Shown here: positions 43,595-51,537 of the stretch, piece after piece
How positions within the stretch are numbered: position 1 is the stretch's first letter
How the letters are laid out: every line of letters begins with the position of its first letter
Assembly (NCBI RefSeq): GCF_038419845.1
Contig: NZ_JBCAQT010000014.1
Coordinates: forward strand, 79,309-143,308
Length of the DNA stretch: 64,000 nucleotides
Source of the DNA: Marinimicrobium sp038419845
GTDB lineage: Bacteria; Pseudomonadota; Gammaproteobacteria; Pseudomonadales; Cellvibrionaceae
Reading direction: 5' to 3'
Translations under genes and position numbers: made by a program
Notes under the pieces: generated by a model
What the model was told of the DNA's origin: nothing
The model's input: only the letters and a program-made list of their open reading frames with translations
Databases searched by the model: none

Positions 43595-43725
43595 GAGCTA
43601 AACCTCAGAGAGTGGTTCCCGTTCCATGCTGCCCCCGCCCTGGTCAGGCGGGAAGCAGTGCGAGGTTTCACAATAGGCAAACTTTGAGAGGAAATCAGTG
43701 CGGTAGCTAACAAAGGGCGTTTTAA

Positions 43726-46275
43726 TCAACTTTCGCTGCTCTTGATCCCGGACTCTTCGCGCAAAGACGACTCCAGCTTTTTGGTCTCGGTGATATCCAC
43801 CATGGTCATGACCACGCCATCAATCACGTTGTCCAGACGACGGTAGGGCATGATTTTGACTGAGAACCAACGACCTTCGTGTGTGGTGATCTGCTTTTCA
43901 CTGACTTTCAGAGTATCTAGCGCTTCCCGGGCATCCTCTTCCAGCAGCGGATATTCCAGAACGGTGGTCAGCTCTCTCAGCGGCCGGCCCACATCACTCT
44001 CGCGCAGACTGATGATGGAGGCCGCCCGAGCGGTATAGCGGCGGACATTGAGGTCCTGATCCATAAACAGAATCGCAATTTCAATGCTGTTGAGCACATT
44101 CTGCATATCGCTCTGTGCCAACGCCAGATCATCCAGCTTGGTCTGCAGCTCGGTATTGATGGTCTGCAGCTCTTCGTTCATTGACTGCATTTCTTCCTTG
44201 GACGAGGTCAGCTCCTCATTGGCGGACTGCAGTTCTTCGTTGGTGGATTGCAACTCCTCATTGGACGCCTGAAGTTCTTCCCGGGAGTGTCTCGCCTCTT
44301 CGCTCAGACGCTCAATGGCCTGCTCGTACTGCTGAATATCTTCGGAGCGACTGTCGTCGGAGGCAGGCTCCACGGCGTCGCCTGAAGGTAGGTTCCGGCT
44401 GACGGCCCCGGCGTCCCGGAATACAACCAGGGTCATGTCTTTCAGGACCGCCGGCTCTCGCAGGGCCTGCACGATCACATCCACCCGTTTCACTCCCTCC
44501 CCGTTTTGAACGGCCACCCCGCTCAGCTCCACCGGCTCCCTCTGCAGAGGGGCTTGCTGTAACGCTTTGTGCAGGGGCGCACGCAGGCCATCGCGCGCCA
44601 TGGCGTAGATGTTCCAGTTGGCTTTTCCGGCGGCCGGTTCCAGATATTTGCCGGTCCGGCCGCTGATATAGACGATATCAGCCTCCCGGTTGAGAACCAC
44701 GGCCGCCGGTGAATAAACCTGCAGCAGCAGGTAATCAGCGGCGCTTTGCAGGTTGTCTGCGCCCCCGGAGGGCTGGTTTTTTGCCGACATGGGTTGTTCC
44801 CTGGAGAGGTTGGACAAAGGTGGAAAGGATTTTAACAAAAAGTCGGAGCGGCGAATGGATTCGTGCTCCTGCTTTCGGTAGAGCCGCAGACTCGGCTTCA
44901 GCGGTGCAAACAGGTGGCTCAGCCGGCCCACCGTCTCCGAGTTGCCCAGAAGCAGCAGCCCCTGCTCACGCAGACTGTAGTGAAACAGCGGAAAGATCCG
45001 GCGCTGGAGCATCGGATCAAAGTAGATCAGAAGATTTCGACAGGCAATCAGGTCCATTTTGGTAAAGGGCGGATCGAGAATGATATCGTGATGCGCGAAC
45101 AGCACCCGGTCGCGAATCGATTGATGAATCTGATAGTCATGCTCGTGCCTGATAAAAAAACGCTCCAGCCTCGGCCTGGAGACCTGCTCTTCTATCGTGT
45201 GCGGATAACGCCCCCGCCGCGCGGTTTCAATCATCTCCGAGCTCAGGTCCGAGGCAAACACTTGCAGTGTCATGTCGCTCGAACGCCCCAATTGTTCCAG
45301 CACCTCGGTAAAAACCATGGCGAGGGAATACGCCTCCTCTCCCGTGGAACAGCCCACCGCCCAGACCCTGAGGTGGTAGCCGGTCGGAAGTGGTTCGATC
45401 AGGACCGGAAGCGCCTCGTCATGCAGATACTCCCAGATCTCGGCATCACGGAAGAAACGGGTGACACCGATGAGCATCTCTTTGAATAGCAGCTGCACTT
45501 CCTGGCTGTTTTCCGTCAGGTACCGGGCATAGTCTGCAAAATCCGCAATGTCGTGGATCGCCATGCGCCGCTCGATGCGCCGAAACAGCGTGCTGGACTT
45601 ATACAGGGAAAAGTCGTGCCGGGTTTTGTGTTGCAGTATGGCAATGATGGGCTCGATCGGCTGCACTGACTTGACCGATGGCGAACTCTGGGGCCGCTCA
45701 CTCTCGGCCGGCTCACTTACGCGGGTGGCGTACGCCAGGATACGCTCGGGCAGCTCACCGGGCGGGGCCACAATATCCGCACAACCGGCCGCGATGGCAC
45801 TGCGGGGCATGGCATCAAACTGCGCCGACTCCGGCTCCTGCACCACGGCGAGCCCGCCGGTCGCGCGGATGGCCTGCAGCCCCAGGGTGCCATCAGAACC
45901 CATTCCTGACAGCACCACCGCGATGGCCCGATCACCCTGGGCGCTGGCCAGTGAGGAAAACAGCACATCGATCGGCAGGCGCATCCCCCTCGGCTCGTGG
46001 GGAGGCTCCAGTTTGAGCCGGTCGTCCACGACCCTGAGCTCGGCATTGGAGGGAATCACGTAGACGGCATTGGGCTCAATGCGTTGGTTGTCCTGCGCCT
46101 CCTGCACCGGCATGGAGGTAATGCGCTGCAACAGTTCGGGCAGCAGGGCTTTTTGGGTGGGGTCCAGGTGCTGCACGACGATAAACGCCATTCCGGTATC
46201 CGCCGGCGTATTCCGGAAAAAGTCTTCCAGCGCCGCCAGACCGCCGGCGGATGCCCCTATGCCAACAATACGCAT
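43726..46275 (-). CDS. CheB-CheR-PAS chemosensory fusion protein
   Basis: An 849-aa multidomain protein. Residues 1-185 are a CheB methylesterase without a receiver domain (GIGASAGGLAAL, VVQHLDP, LSGMGSDG). Residues about 210-475 are a CheR methyltransferase (FKEMLIGVTRFFRD, VWAVGCSTGEEAYSLA, DLIACRNLLIYFD). After a PAS-like region comes a long coiled coil of SNEELQS-type heptads, then a C-terminal PAS domain ending ITETKKLESSL. No histidine kinase or GGDEF domain follows, unlike many relatives. The upstream PAS gene overlaps its start, so the pair is translationally coupled. Confidence 0.9.
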   Translation of the reverse strand: MRIVGIGASAGGLAALEDFFRNTPADTGMAFIVVQHLDPTQKALLPELLQRITSMPVQEAQDNQRIEPNAVYVIPSNAELRVVDDRLKLEPPHEPRGMRLPIDVLFSSLASAQGDRAIAVVLSGMGSDGTLGLQAIRATGGLAVVQEPESAQFDAMPRSAIAAGCADIVAPPGELPERILAYATRVSEPAESERPQSSPSVKSVQPIEPIIAILQHKTRHDFSLYKSSTLFRRIERRMAIHDIADFADYARYLTENSQEVQLLFKEMLIGVTRFFRDAEIWEYLHDEALPVLIEPLPTGYHLRVWAVGCSTGEEAYSLAMVFTEVLEQLGRSSDMTLQVFASDLSSEMIETARRGRYPHTIEEQVSRPRLERFFIRHEHDYQIHQSIRDRVLFAHHDIILDPPFTKMDLIACRNLLIYFDPMLQRRIFPLFHYSLREQGLLLLGNSETVGRLSHLFAPLKPSLRLYRKQEHESIRRSDFLLKSFPPLSNLSREQPMSAKNQPSGGADNLQSAADYLLLQVYSPAAVVLNREADIVYISGRTGKYLEPAAGKANWNIYAMARDGLRAPLHKALQQAPLQREPVELSGVAVQNGEGVKRVDVIVQALREPAVLKDMTLVVFRDAGAVSRNLPSGDAVEPASDDSRSEDIQQYEQAIERLSEEARHSREELQASNEELQSTNEELQSANEELTSSKEEMQSMNEELQTINTELQTKLDDLALAQSDMQNVLNSIEIAILFMDQDLNVRRYTARAASIISLRESDVGRPLRELTTVLEYPLLEEDAREALDTLKVSEKQITTHEGRWFSVKIMPYRRLDNVIDGVVMTMVDITETKKLESSLREESGIKSSES

Positions 46276-46889
46276 CAGGAACCGGGGGTAGTTGAATCCG
46301 GTGAGAGCACCATCAAAACACGATCGGAGTACGACCCCAGCTTCGCTTCAAGCGTGAGCGGACCGTCAACGCCGAGCTCGCTGGATAACTCCACCGAACA
46401 GGATGTCCCTGATTTTGAAGACACCACCTCCTGGATCATGGAGTTCACGGTCTCTCGACTGGACGGTGACAGAAGGTCATTCAGGTAACGCTCACTCAGG
46501 CGCTCAGCGCTAAGACCAAACAGTTTTCCCGCTGCCTGATTGCTCTCCACCAGTCGGCCACTGGAATCCACGATAAGGTAGGGCACCGGGGCCAGGTCAT
46601 AAAGCGCCTTGTAGTGCGCCAGCTCTTCGGTCAGCTCTTCTTCACTCGCCTGGAGCTGATCAAACAGAAGGTCAAGCTCGACCTGATGAGTCTGCAATTC
46701 ATGGAGGAGTTTCAGCGCATCGGCCGCAAACTCTGGGTTGCTCGCCCGGCGATACAACAGCTCCAAAGCATCGACACCCAGCGTTGTGCCCCCGACCGAG
46801 GGCGCGGCGCCCTTGTGAATCAGCTCTTCGGCATTGTCTCGTAGTTGAGTTCGGTGCCCAACAGCGGAGAATCCCTGTCTATCAGTCAT
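46275..46889 (-). CDS. Stand-alone PAS domain protein
   Basis: A 204-aa protein with an N-terminal helical region and coiled coil (HELQTHQVELDLLFDQLQ) leading into one PAS domain (YDLAPVPYLIVDSSGRLVES, NQAAGKLFGLS). No output domain is present. Its stop overlaps the CheB-CheR-PAS start as TGATG, which argues that the two act together. Confidence 0.85.
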   Translation of the reverse strand: MTDRQGFSAVGHRTQLRDNAEELIHKGAAPSVGGTTLGVDALELLYRRASNPEFAADALKLLHELQTHQVELDLLFDQLQASEEELTEELAHYKALYDLAPVPYLIVDSSGRLVESNQAAGKLFGLSAERLSERYLNDLLSPSSRETVNSMIQEVVSSKSGTSCSVELSSELGVDGPLTLEAKLGSYSDRVLMVLSPDSTTPGS

Positions 46890-47111
46890 CTTGGCTCCTC
46901 AGGTTGTTTCGCTTCTACTGATCATAGTACTCCAGAGTGCCCGCTTTAACTACAGGGGCGTTGATTCTATAAGAGTGACATCTTGTGTGCGCTAGCGTAC
47001 CGAAGTGCAATGTGGGCCGTCGTAGTATAAGGAGCGTCGAACTGATTCAGTTTGACAGGACCCGAACGTACAGTGGATGTCGGGCAATTTAACATCAAAG
47101 GATACGACGCC

Positions 47112-47513
47112 ATGAGTTTCACTCCCATCAGAATTCTAACCCAGCATTCACGTGCCCTTGTCGGCGGCCTTTTAACCGCACTACTCCTGTCGGCCTGTGC
47201 GTCAGCGCCGGTGGCGCCCACCGAATCACTCAATAACGCCAGAGGTGCCATTGAAAATGCCGAGCAGGCCGAGGCTCGACAATATGCCCCCGCCGAACTG
47301 GAAGAAGCTCAGGCACAACTGACAGCGGCCGAGAGAGCCGTGTCAGAGGAACGAATGCTCGAAGCTGAGCGGCTGGCTGAGCAGGCCCGCGTATCGGCTG
47401 CGCTGGCCAAGGCGCGGACCGAGGAAGCCAAAGCAGCCGCCATCAATCGCCAAATGGAACGCAGCGCCGAGGCTCTGAGAGAAGAGATGCGCCGTGGAGG
47501 AGACCAACAATGA
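47112..47513 (+). CDS. DUF4398 lipoprotein
   Basis: A 133-aa lipoprotein (lipobox LLLSACASAP) with one DUF4398 helical domain (ARGAIENAEQAEARQYAPAE). The ATG at 47112 follows AAAGGA; 20 upstream codons are rejected. It overlaps the next gene by 4 bp, and that gene has the same lipoprotein head. It is probably a periplasmic peptidoglycan- or outer-membrane-associated helper. Confidence 0.85.
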   Translation: MSFTPIRILTQHSRALVGGLLTALLLSACASAPVAPTESLNNARGAIENAEQAEARQYAPAELEEAQAQLTAAERAVSEERMLEAERLAEQARVSAALAKARTEEAKAAAINRQMERSAEALREEMRRGGDQQ

Positions 47514-48370
47514 AAACCCTACCCTTTGTAAAAAAACCGTCGCTGGGAACAATCGGCTCCGCCGTCGTGCTCTCTTCCATCCTGCTCACCGCCTGTGCCG
47601 TCGCGCCTGTGGCGCCCCCCGGTGCGGCTGAGGCGCGCGCCGAGCTGAATGCCCTGCAGAGCAATCCCGATATGGTGCGCCATGCACGGGTAGAGCTGCG
47701 GGACGCGGAAGAAGCGGTCCGGCTCGCCGAGCAACCACTGGATGACGACGAGGCCGCACTGGCCGAGCACCGCGTGTACATGGCCGATCGTATGGTCGCC
47801 ATCGCCGCTGCGAAAGCCGCCACACGCAAAGCCGAAGCCGCTCGGGAGCAGTTGAGTGAGGAGCGCGAGGAGGCCCGACTCGCCTCGCGCACCCGCGAAG
47901 TCGATCAGGCCCGCGCCGAGGCCCGAAGAGCGCGCCAGGCAGCGGAAGAGGCTACCGAGATGTCTGCCCGGGAGACCGCAGAGCTCCAGCAACAGATTGA
48001 AGAACTGCAGGCCAAAACCACGGATCGCGGCCTGGTGCTCACGCTGGGTGACGTCCTGTTTGCGAGCGGCAGCGCCGAGCTACAAAGTGGCGACAACCGC
48101 AATCTTGAAAAGCTGGTGACCTTTCTCAACGAGTATCCGGAAAGAGACGTTCTGATCGAGGGCCACACCGACAATGTCGGCAGCGCCGCCTTCAATCAGA
48201 CCCTGTCTCGTCAGCGCGCCGAATCGGTCCGTCGCTACCTGACCGAACGGGGCATCCAGAGCCGACGAATTGACGTCTCGGGCATCGGGATGGAGCGTCC
48301 GGTCGCGAGCAACGAAACGGCAACGGGACGCCAACAGAACCGTCGCGTTGAAGTCATCATAGAGCACTAG
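47510..48370 (+). CDS. DUF4398-OmpA family lipoprotein
   Basis: A 286-aa envelope protein: signal and lipobox (ILLTACAVAP), a DUF4398 helical region with a long Glu/Ala/Arg coiled coil (about 40-165), then a C-terminal OmpA-like peptidoglycan-binding domain (LGDVLFASGSAEL, IEGHTDNVGSAAFNQTLS). ATGA overlap with the previous lipoprotein gene indicates coupling. It probably links the outer membrane to peptidoglycan. Confidence 0.92.
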   Translation: MKTLPFVKKPSLGTIGSAVVLSSILLTACAVAPVAPPGAAEARAELNALQSNPDMVRHARVELRDAEEAVRLAEQPLDDDEAALAEHRVYMADRMVAIAAAKAATRKAEAAREQLSEEREEARLASRTREVDQARAEARRARQAAEEATEMSARETAELQQQIEELQAKTTDRGLVLTLGDVLFASGSAELQSGDNRNLEKLVTFLNEYPERDVLIEGHTDNVGSAAFNQTLSRQRAESVRRYLTERGIQSRRIDVSGIGMERPVASNETATGRQQNRRVEVIIEH

Positions 48371-48381
48371 GAGGTACAACT

Positions 48382-49452
48382 ATGTTGGAATCCGGTCACA
48401 GGCCCGGAGCGGCCCCCCCATGGGTGGCCACTATTGAGCAAAACGCCAAGAGTGCCGTCAGCATTCCTGCCCGGGAGATAAAGATCCCGGTGATTTGGAA
48501 GTCGAGCGGAAAAAAAAATACCGACACCGAAGAGAATCAACGGGCGCAGGCAATGCTCGACTTTGTTGCGGACGCCGTGATGAGCACGGATACCGAGACG
48601 AAGATTACCTACATGAACCGGGCGGCGGAAGTGCTGACCGGCTTCAGCCGCCAGGAAGCGGTCGGCCGTGCACTGGAGGACGTCTTTCACGTCAAAGACA
48701 TTAATACACTTGAGACCCGGGAGAACCTTGCCCGGAAAGTCATGGAGACCGATCGCGCCATTGCGCTTCACAACAGCGCCTTCCTGGTGACTCGCGCCGG
48801 GCATGAAATGGCCATCGAAGACTCGGCCACACCGCTGCACAACGAAGCGGGTGAGGTAGTGGGCTCACTGGTGATGTTTCACGATGCCCGCTACTCCTAT
48901 GAAACCACCGCCAAGATGACCTACCTGGCACAGCACGACCCCCTGACAGGGTTGCTGAACCGCCATGCCTTTGCCGAACGCTTTGAGCAAGCGGCGGCAT
49001 TGGCACGCCGGCACCGCAAGAAAATGGTGATGCTCTTTATTGACCTGGATAACTTCAAGGAGTTGAACGACTCTCTGGGCCACAGTCATGGCGACCTCAT
49101 TCTGAAAAGCCTGGGGCGCAAGTTGCTGGGGTGTGTGAGGGTTACCGATCACGTCTGCCGGCACGGCGGTGATGAGTTCGTGGTGTTGTTGAGCGACCTC
49201 GAGCAACCCGAACAGGCCTTTGCGGTGGTCGACAAAGTGCGCGAGGCCGCCACTGATCTGTTGCAGGTGGGGGGGCAGGATATTTCGCTCGAGCTGAGCA
49301 TCGGCGTGAGTGTCTATCCGGACAACGGCGACACTCTGGAGAAATTACTGCCTCATGCGGATGCGGCGATGTATCGGGTTAAAACCGCCCACAAACGCCA
49401 TCGCGCGGGGATATCCGAAAACCCGCCATTCAAACGTTCACTCGACGCCTAG
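48382..49452 (+). CDS. PAS-GGDEF diguanylate cyclase
   Basis: A 356-aa soluble protein with an N-terminal PAS domain (MLDFVADAVMSTDTETKITY, NRAAEVLTGFSRQEA) and a C-terminal GGDEF domain (HDPLTGLLNRHAF, FIDLDNFKELND). The active site is HGGDEFVV and an RxxD inhibitory site (RVTD) lies five residues before it, so product inhibition is expected. It should make c-di-GMP. It follows the OmpA-like gene by 11 bp and its stop overlaps the converging crp-type gene. Confidence 0.93.
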   Translation: MLESGHRPGAAPPWVATIEQNAKSAVSIPAREIKIPVIWKSSGKKNTDTEENQRAQAMLDFVADAVMSTDTETKITYMNRAAEVLTGFSRQEAVGRALEDVFHVKDINTLETRENLARKVMETDRAIALHNSAFLVTRAGHEMAIEDSATPLHNEAGEVVGSLVMFHDARYSYETTAKMTYLAQHDPLTGLLNRHAFAERFEQAAALARRHRKKMVMLFIDLDNFKELNDSLGHSHGDLILKSLGRKLLGCVRVTDHVCRHGGDEFVVLLSDLEQPEQAFAVVDKVREAATDLLQVGGQDISLELSIGVSVYPDNGDTLEKLLPHADAAMYRVKTAHKRHRAGISENPPFKRSLDA

Positions 49453-50168
49453 AAATGTATGCCCTGGACTTGCAGGCGATTGGTCTCGCGTTTGACCACG
49501 TCATAACATTCGCAGCACAGCGCTTCCAACTGGGGGCGATCGAGGACGATGATTCTGCCCCGCCGGTACTCGATCACCCCCAGCTTTTGCAGCTTTCCGG
49601 CCGCTTCGGTCACCCCCTCGCGTCGTACCCCCAGCATGTTGGCAATCAGCTCCTGGGTCATGTTGAGCTGGTTGCATTCCAACCGGTCCATCGACAATAA
49701 CAGCCAGCGGCACAGTTGCTGATCGATGGAGTGGTGACGGTTGCAAACGGCCGTTTGCGACATCTGGGTGATAAGCGCCTGGGTAAAACGCAGGGTGAGA
49801 ACACGGATTTCAGAGTGGTTGTTGAACTCGTGTTTTAACTCGGCCGCCGGCAGCCGGTAGGCGTAACCGCGACTCTGCACAACCAGCCGGTTGGGCGTGC
49901 TCTCCCCTCCCATGACCACCGCGACGCCCACCATCCCCTCTTTGCCCACCACCGATATTTCGGCCGAGGATCCGTTGACGGTGACGTACAGCAGCGAAAT
50001 GATGCAGTCGACCGGGAAATAGACATACTCGATGGTCTGGCCCGACTCGTAAATGACGTCGCCCAGTGACATTTCCACGTGTTTTAGTTTGGGGAGTATA
50101 CGCTGCCGGGCGGTTTCCGATAGTGCCGCCAACAGGTGGTTGTGCATGATATCTGACGTGTCGCTCAT
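49449..50168 (-). CDS. Crp/Fnr-family regulator
   Basis: A 239-aa regulator with an N-terminal cyclic-nucleotide-binding-type domain (GDVIYESGQTIEYVYFPVDC) and a C-terminal winged helix (MTQELIANMLGVRREGVTEA). The Fnr N-terminal Cys cluster is missing, and the classic cAMP phosphate-binding motif is not clear, so the effector is unknown. The start at 50168 follows GAGG. The stop codon shares CTAG with the convergent cyclase gene. Confidence 0.88.
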   Translation of the reverse strand: MSDTSDIMHNHLLAALSETARQRILPKLKHVEMSLGDVIYESGQTIEYVYFPVDCIISLLYVTVNGSSAEISVVGKEGMVGVAVVMGGESTPNRLVVQSRGYAYRLPAAELKHEFNNHSEIRVLTLRFTQALITQMSQTAVCNRHHSIDQQLCRWLLLSMDRLECNQLNMTQELIANMLGVRREGVTEAAGKLQKLGVIEYRRGRIIVLDRPQLEALCCECYDVVKRETNRLQVQGIHF

Positions 50169-50394
50169 TGGAGCCTCGATGTGTAATCCGTTGACATGGT
50201 GTACCAGCCCGAATCGGGTCAACTCCCTGGAAGCATTCTTGATGCTCTAGCTTATTAATGTAACACACTTACGGGCAACGACTGTGCGATGTGGGTTAGC
50301 GAACAGACTATTAGTGCCACAAAGACTTATTATCTGACATCAAATCCTCCATTGCTGGCGCTCAAAGCTTATTTACCGAAAAGGAGGTAATAGA

Positions 50395-50721
50395 GTGAAC
50401 ATTTTCAAACTGATTGCGATCGTGGTCATCCTGGCCGGCACCCAGGGGTTGTTGTATGGCAGCTACTCTCATTTTAACGGCGATCACCAGGCAGCCGTCG
50501 ATGCCAACGAACAGCAGATGCTTTCCGACGCGGCCGTCACCACTCAAATCTGGGCGGGGCTGGGTGCGATGGCGGCGGGCAGCGCGCTTTTCCTGTATGG
50601 CGTCAAACACCGCCGGCCATCAAAGCGTCGCCAACTCGTCACGCTGCACCGTGCTCTGCCAGCGCCTACCTCCGCGAATTCGGCGCCTCACAGCCGCACG
50701 ACCGACCCCACCGCATCCTGA
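50395..50721 (+). CDS. Small two-helix membrane protein (DUF3185-like)
   Basis: A 108-aa protein starting at GTG after an AGGAGGT ribosome-binding site. Two hydrophobic helices (IFKLIAIVVILAGTQGLLYG and WAGLGAMAAGSALFLYGV) flank a short periplasmic loop. The C-terminal 35 residues are Arg/Ser/Pro-rich. DUF3185 similarity is tentative. Confidence 0.65.
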   Translation: MNIFKLIAIVVILAGTQGLLYGSYSHFNGDHQAAVDANEQQMLSDAAVTTQIWAGLGAMAAGSALFLYGVKHRRPSKRRQLVTLHRALPAPTSANSAPHSRTTDPTAS

Positions 50722-50938
50722 AGTGGTTCTGTGCCAGAAGGAACCGGCCAATTTGGCACATGGGCGGCACGGGCACAGCACTTTCGATCTACTCACACCC
50801 CTCCCCCTCCCTTAAAAAATCAACGAAAACAGTCAGTTATACTTTTTTCGAGAACCTGGTACGGGTGTTGCTCCAGTGTTAGTACGCAAACGCAAAGACT
50901 CTTTGAGTCACTTTCAAATCAAGATGAGGAGAACCATC

Positions 50939-51367
50939 ATGCGTACTACAACCAACTCCGCTGTTAAACATCCGGTACTCGCACTGCTGGCCGCCGCCGG
51001 TCTGCTGTTCGGCGCCGCCACCGTATCCGCCCAGGGCGGTGCACCGCAGCAAGGTGGTCAACAGGCCGCTCCCGGCGCACAGCCCCAGGCTGAGCAGATT
51101 GAGGTGAGCGATAAAGAAGTTGAGGGCTTTGTCGATGCCTACATGGCCGTGCAGGGCGTCAACCAGGAATACACCCAGAAGCTGCAGGAAGTGGAAGATC
51201 CCGAGAAGGCCACCGAACTGCAGCAGGAAGCCCAGGGCGAGATGCAGAGCGCCGTTGACGAGAGCGGCCTGTCCATCGAGAAGTATCAGCAGATCGCCAA
51301 CCAGGCCGGTCAGGACGAAGAGCTTCGCGGTAAGATCGAAGAAGCACTGGCCGCTCGCGTCGAGTAA
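50939..51367 (+). CDS. Periplasmic DUF4168 protein
   Basis: A 142-aa exported protein with a signal peptide (LALLAAAGLLFGAATVSAQG), a Gln/Gly/Ala-rich linker, and a DUF4168 helical domain (VSDKEVEGFVDAYMAVQGVN ... LSIEKYQQIANQAGQDEEL). The ATG at 50939 has GAGGAG just upstream. It is monocistronic and ends at a strong terminator. Biochemical role unknown. Confidence 0.85.
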   Translation: MRTTTNSAVKHPVLALLAAAGLLFGAATVSAQGGAPQQGGQQAAPGAQPQAEQIEVSDKEVEGFVDAYMAVQGVNQEYTQKLQEVEDPEKATELQQEAQGEMQSAVDESGLSIEKYQQIANQAGQDEELRGKIEEALAARVE

Positions 51368-51404
51368 CACCTGAGGCTGTTCAGCCTTTCAAGGTGAAAC
51401 GTCA

Positions 51405-51433
51405 AACGGGGACCCAGGTGGTCCCCGTTTTTT
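51405..51433 (+). terminator. Terminator of the DUF4168 gene
   Basis: AACGGGGACC, loop CAGGT, GGTCCCCGTT is a perfect 10-bp stem ending in a run of six T residues. Confidence 0.9.
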
Positions 51434-51537
51434 GTGCGCCACCTGTAAGAAGCAGATCGTCTCCTTCAATCGACGTATTGCCCTCCTCCGGCATTGAGCA
51501 TAATCTGGCGAGACTGTGTTGAGGAGAAAAGGCGACA

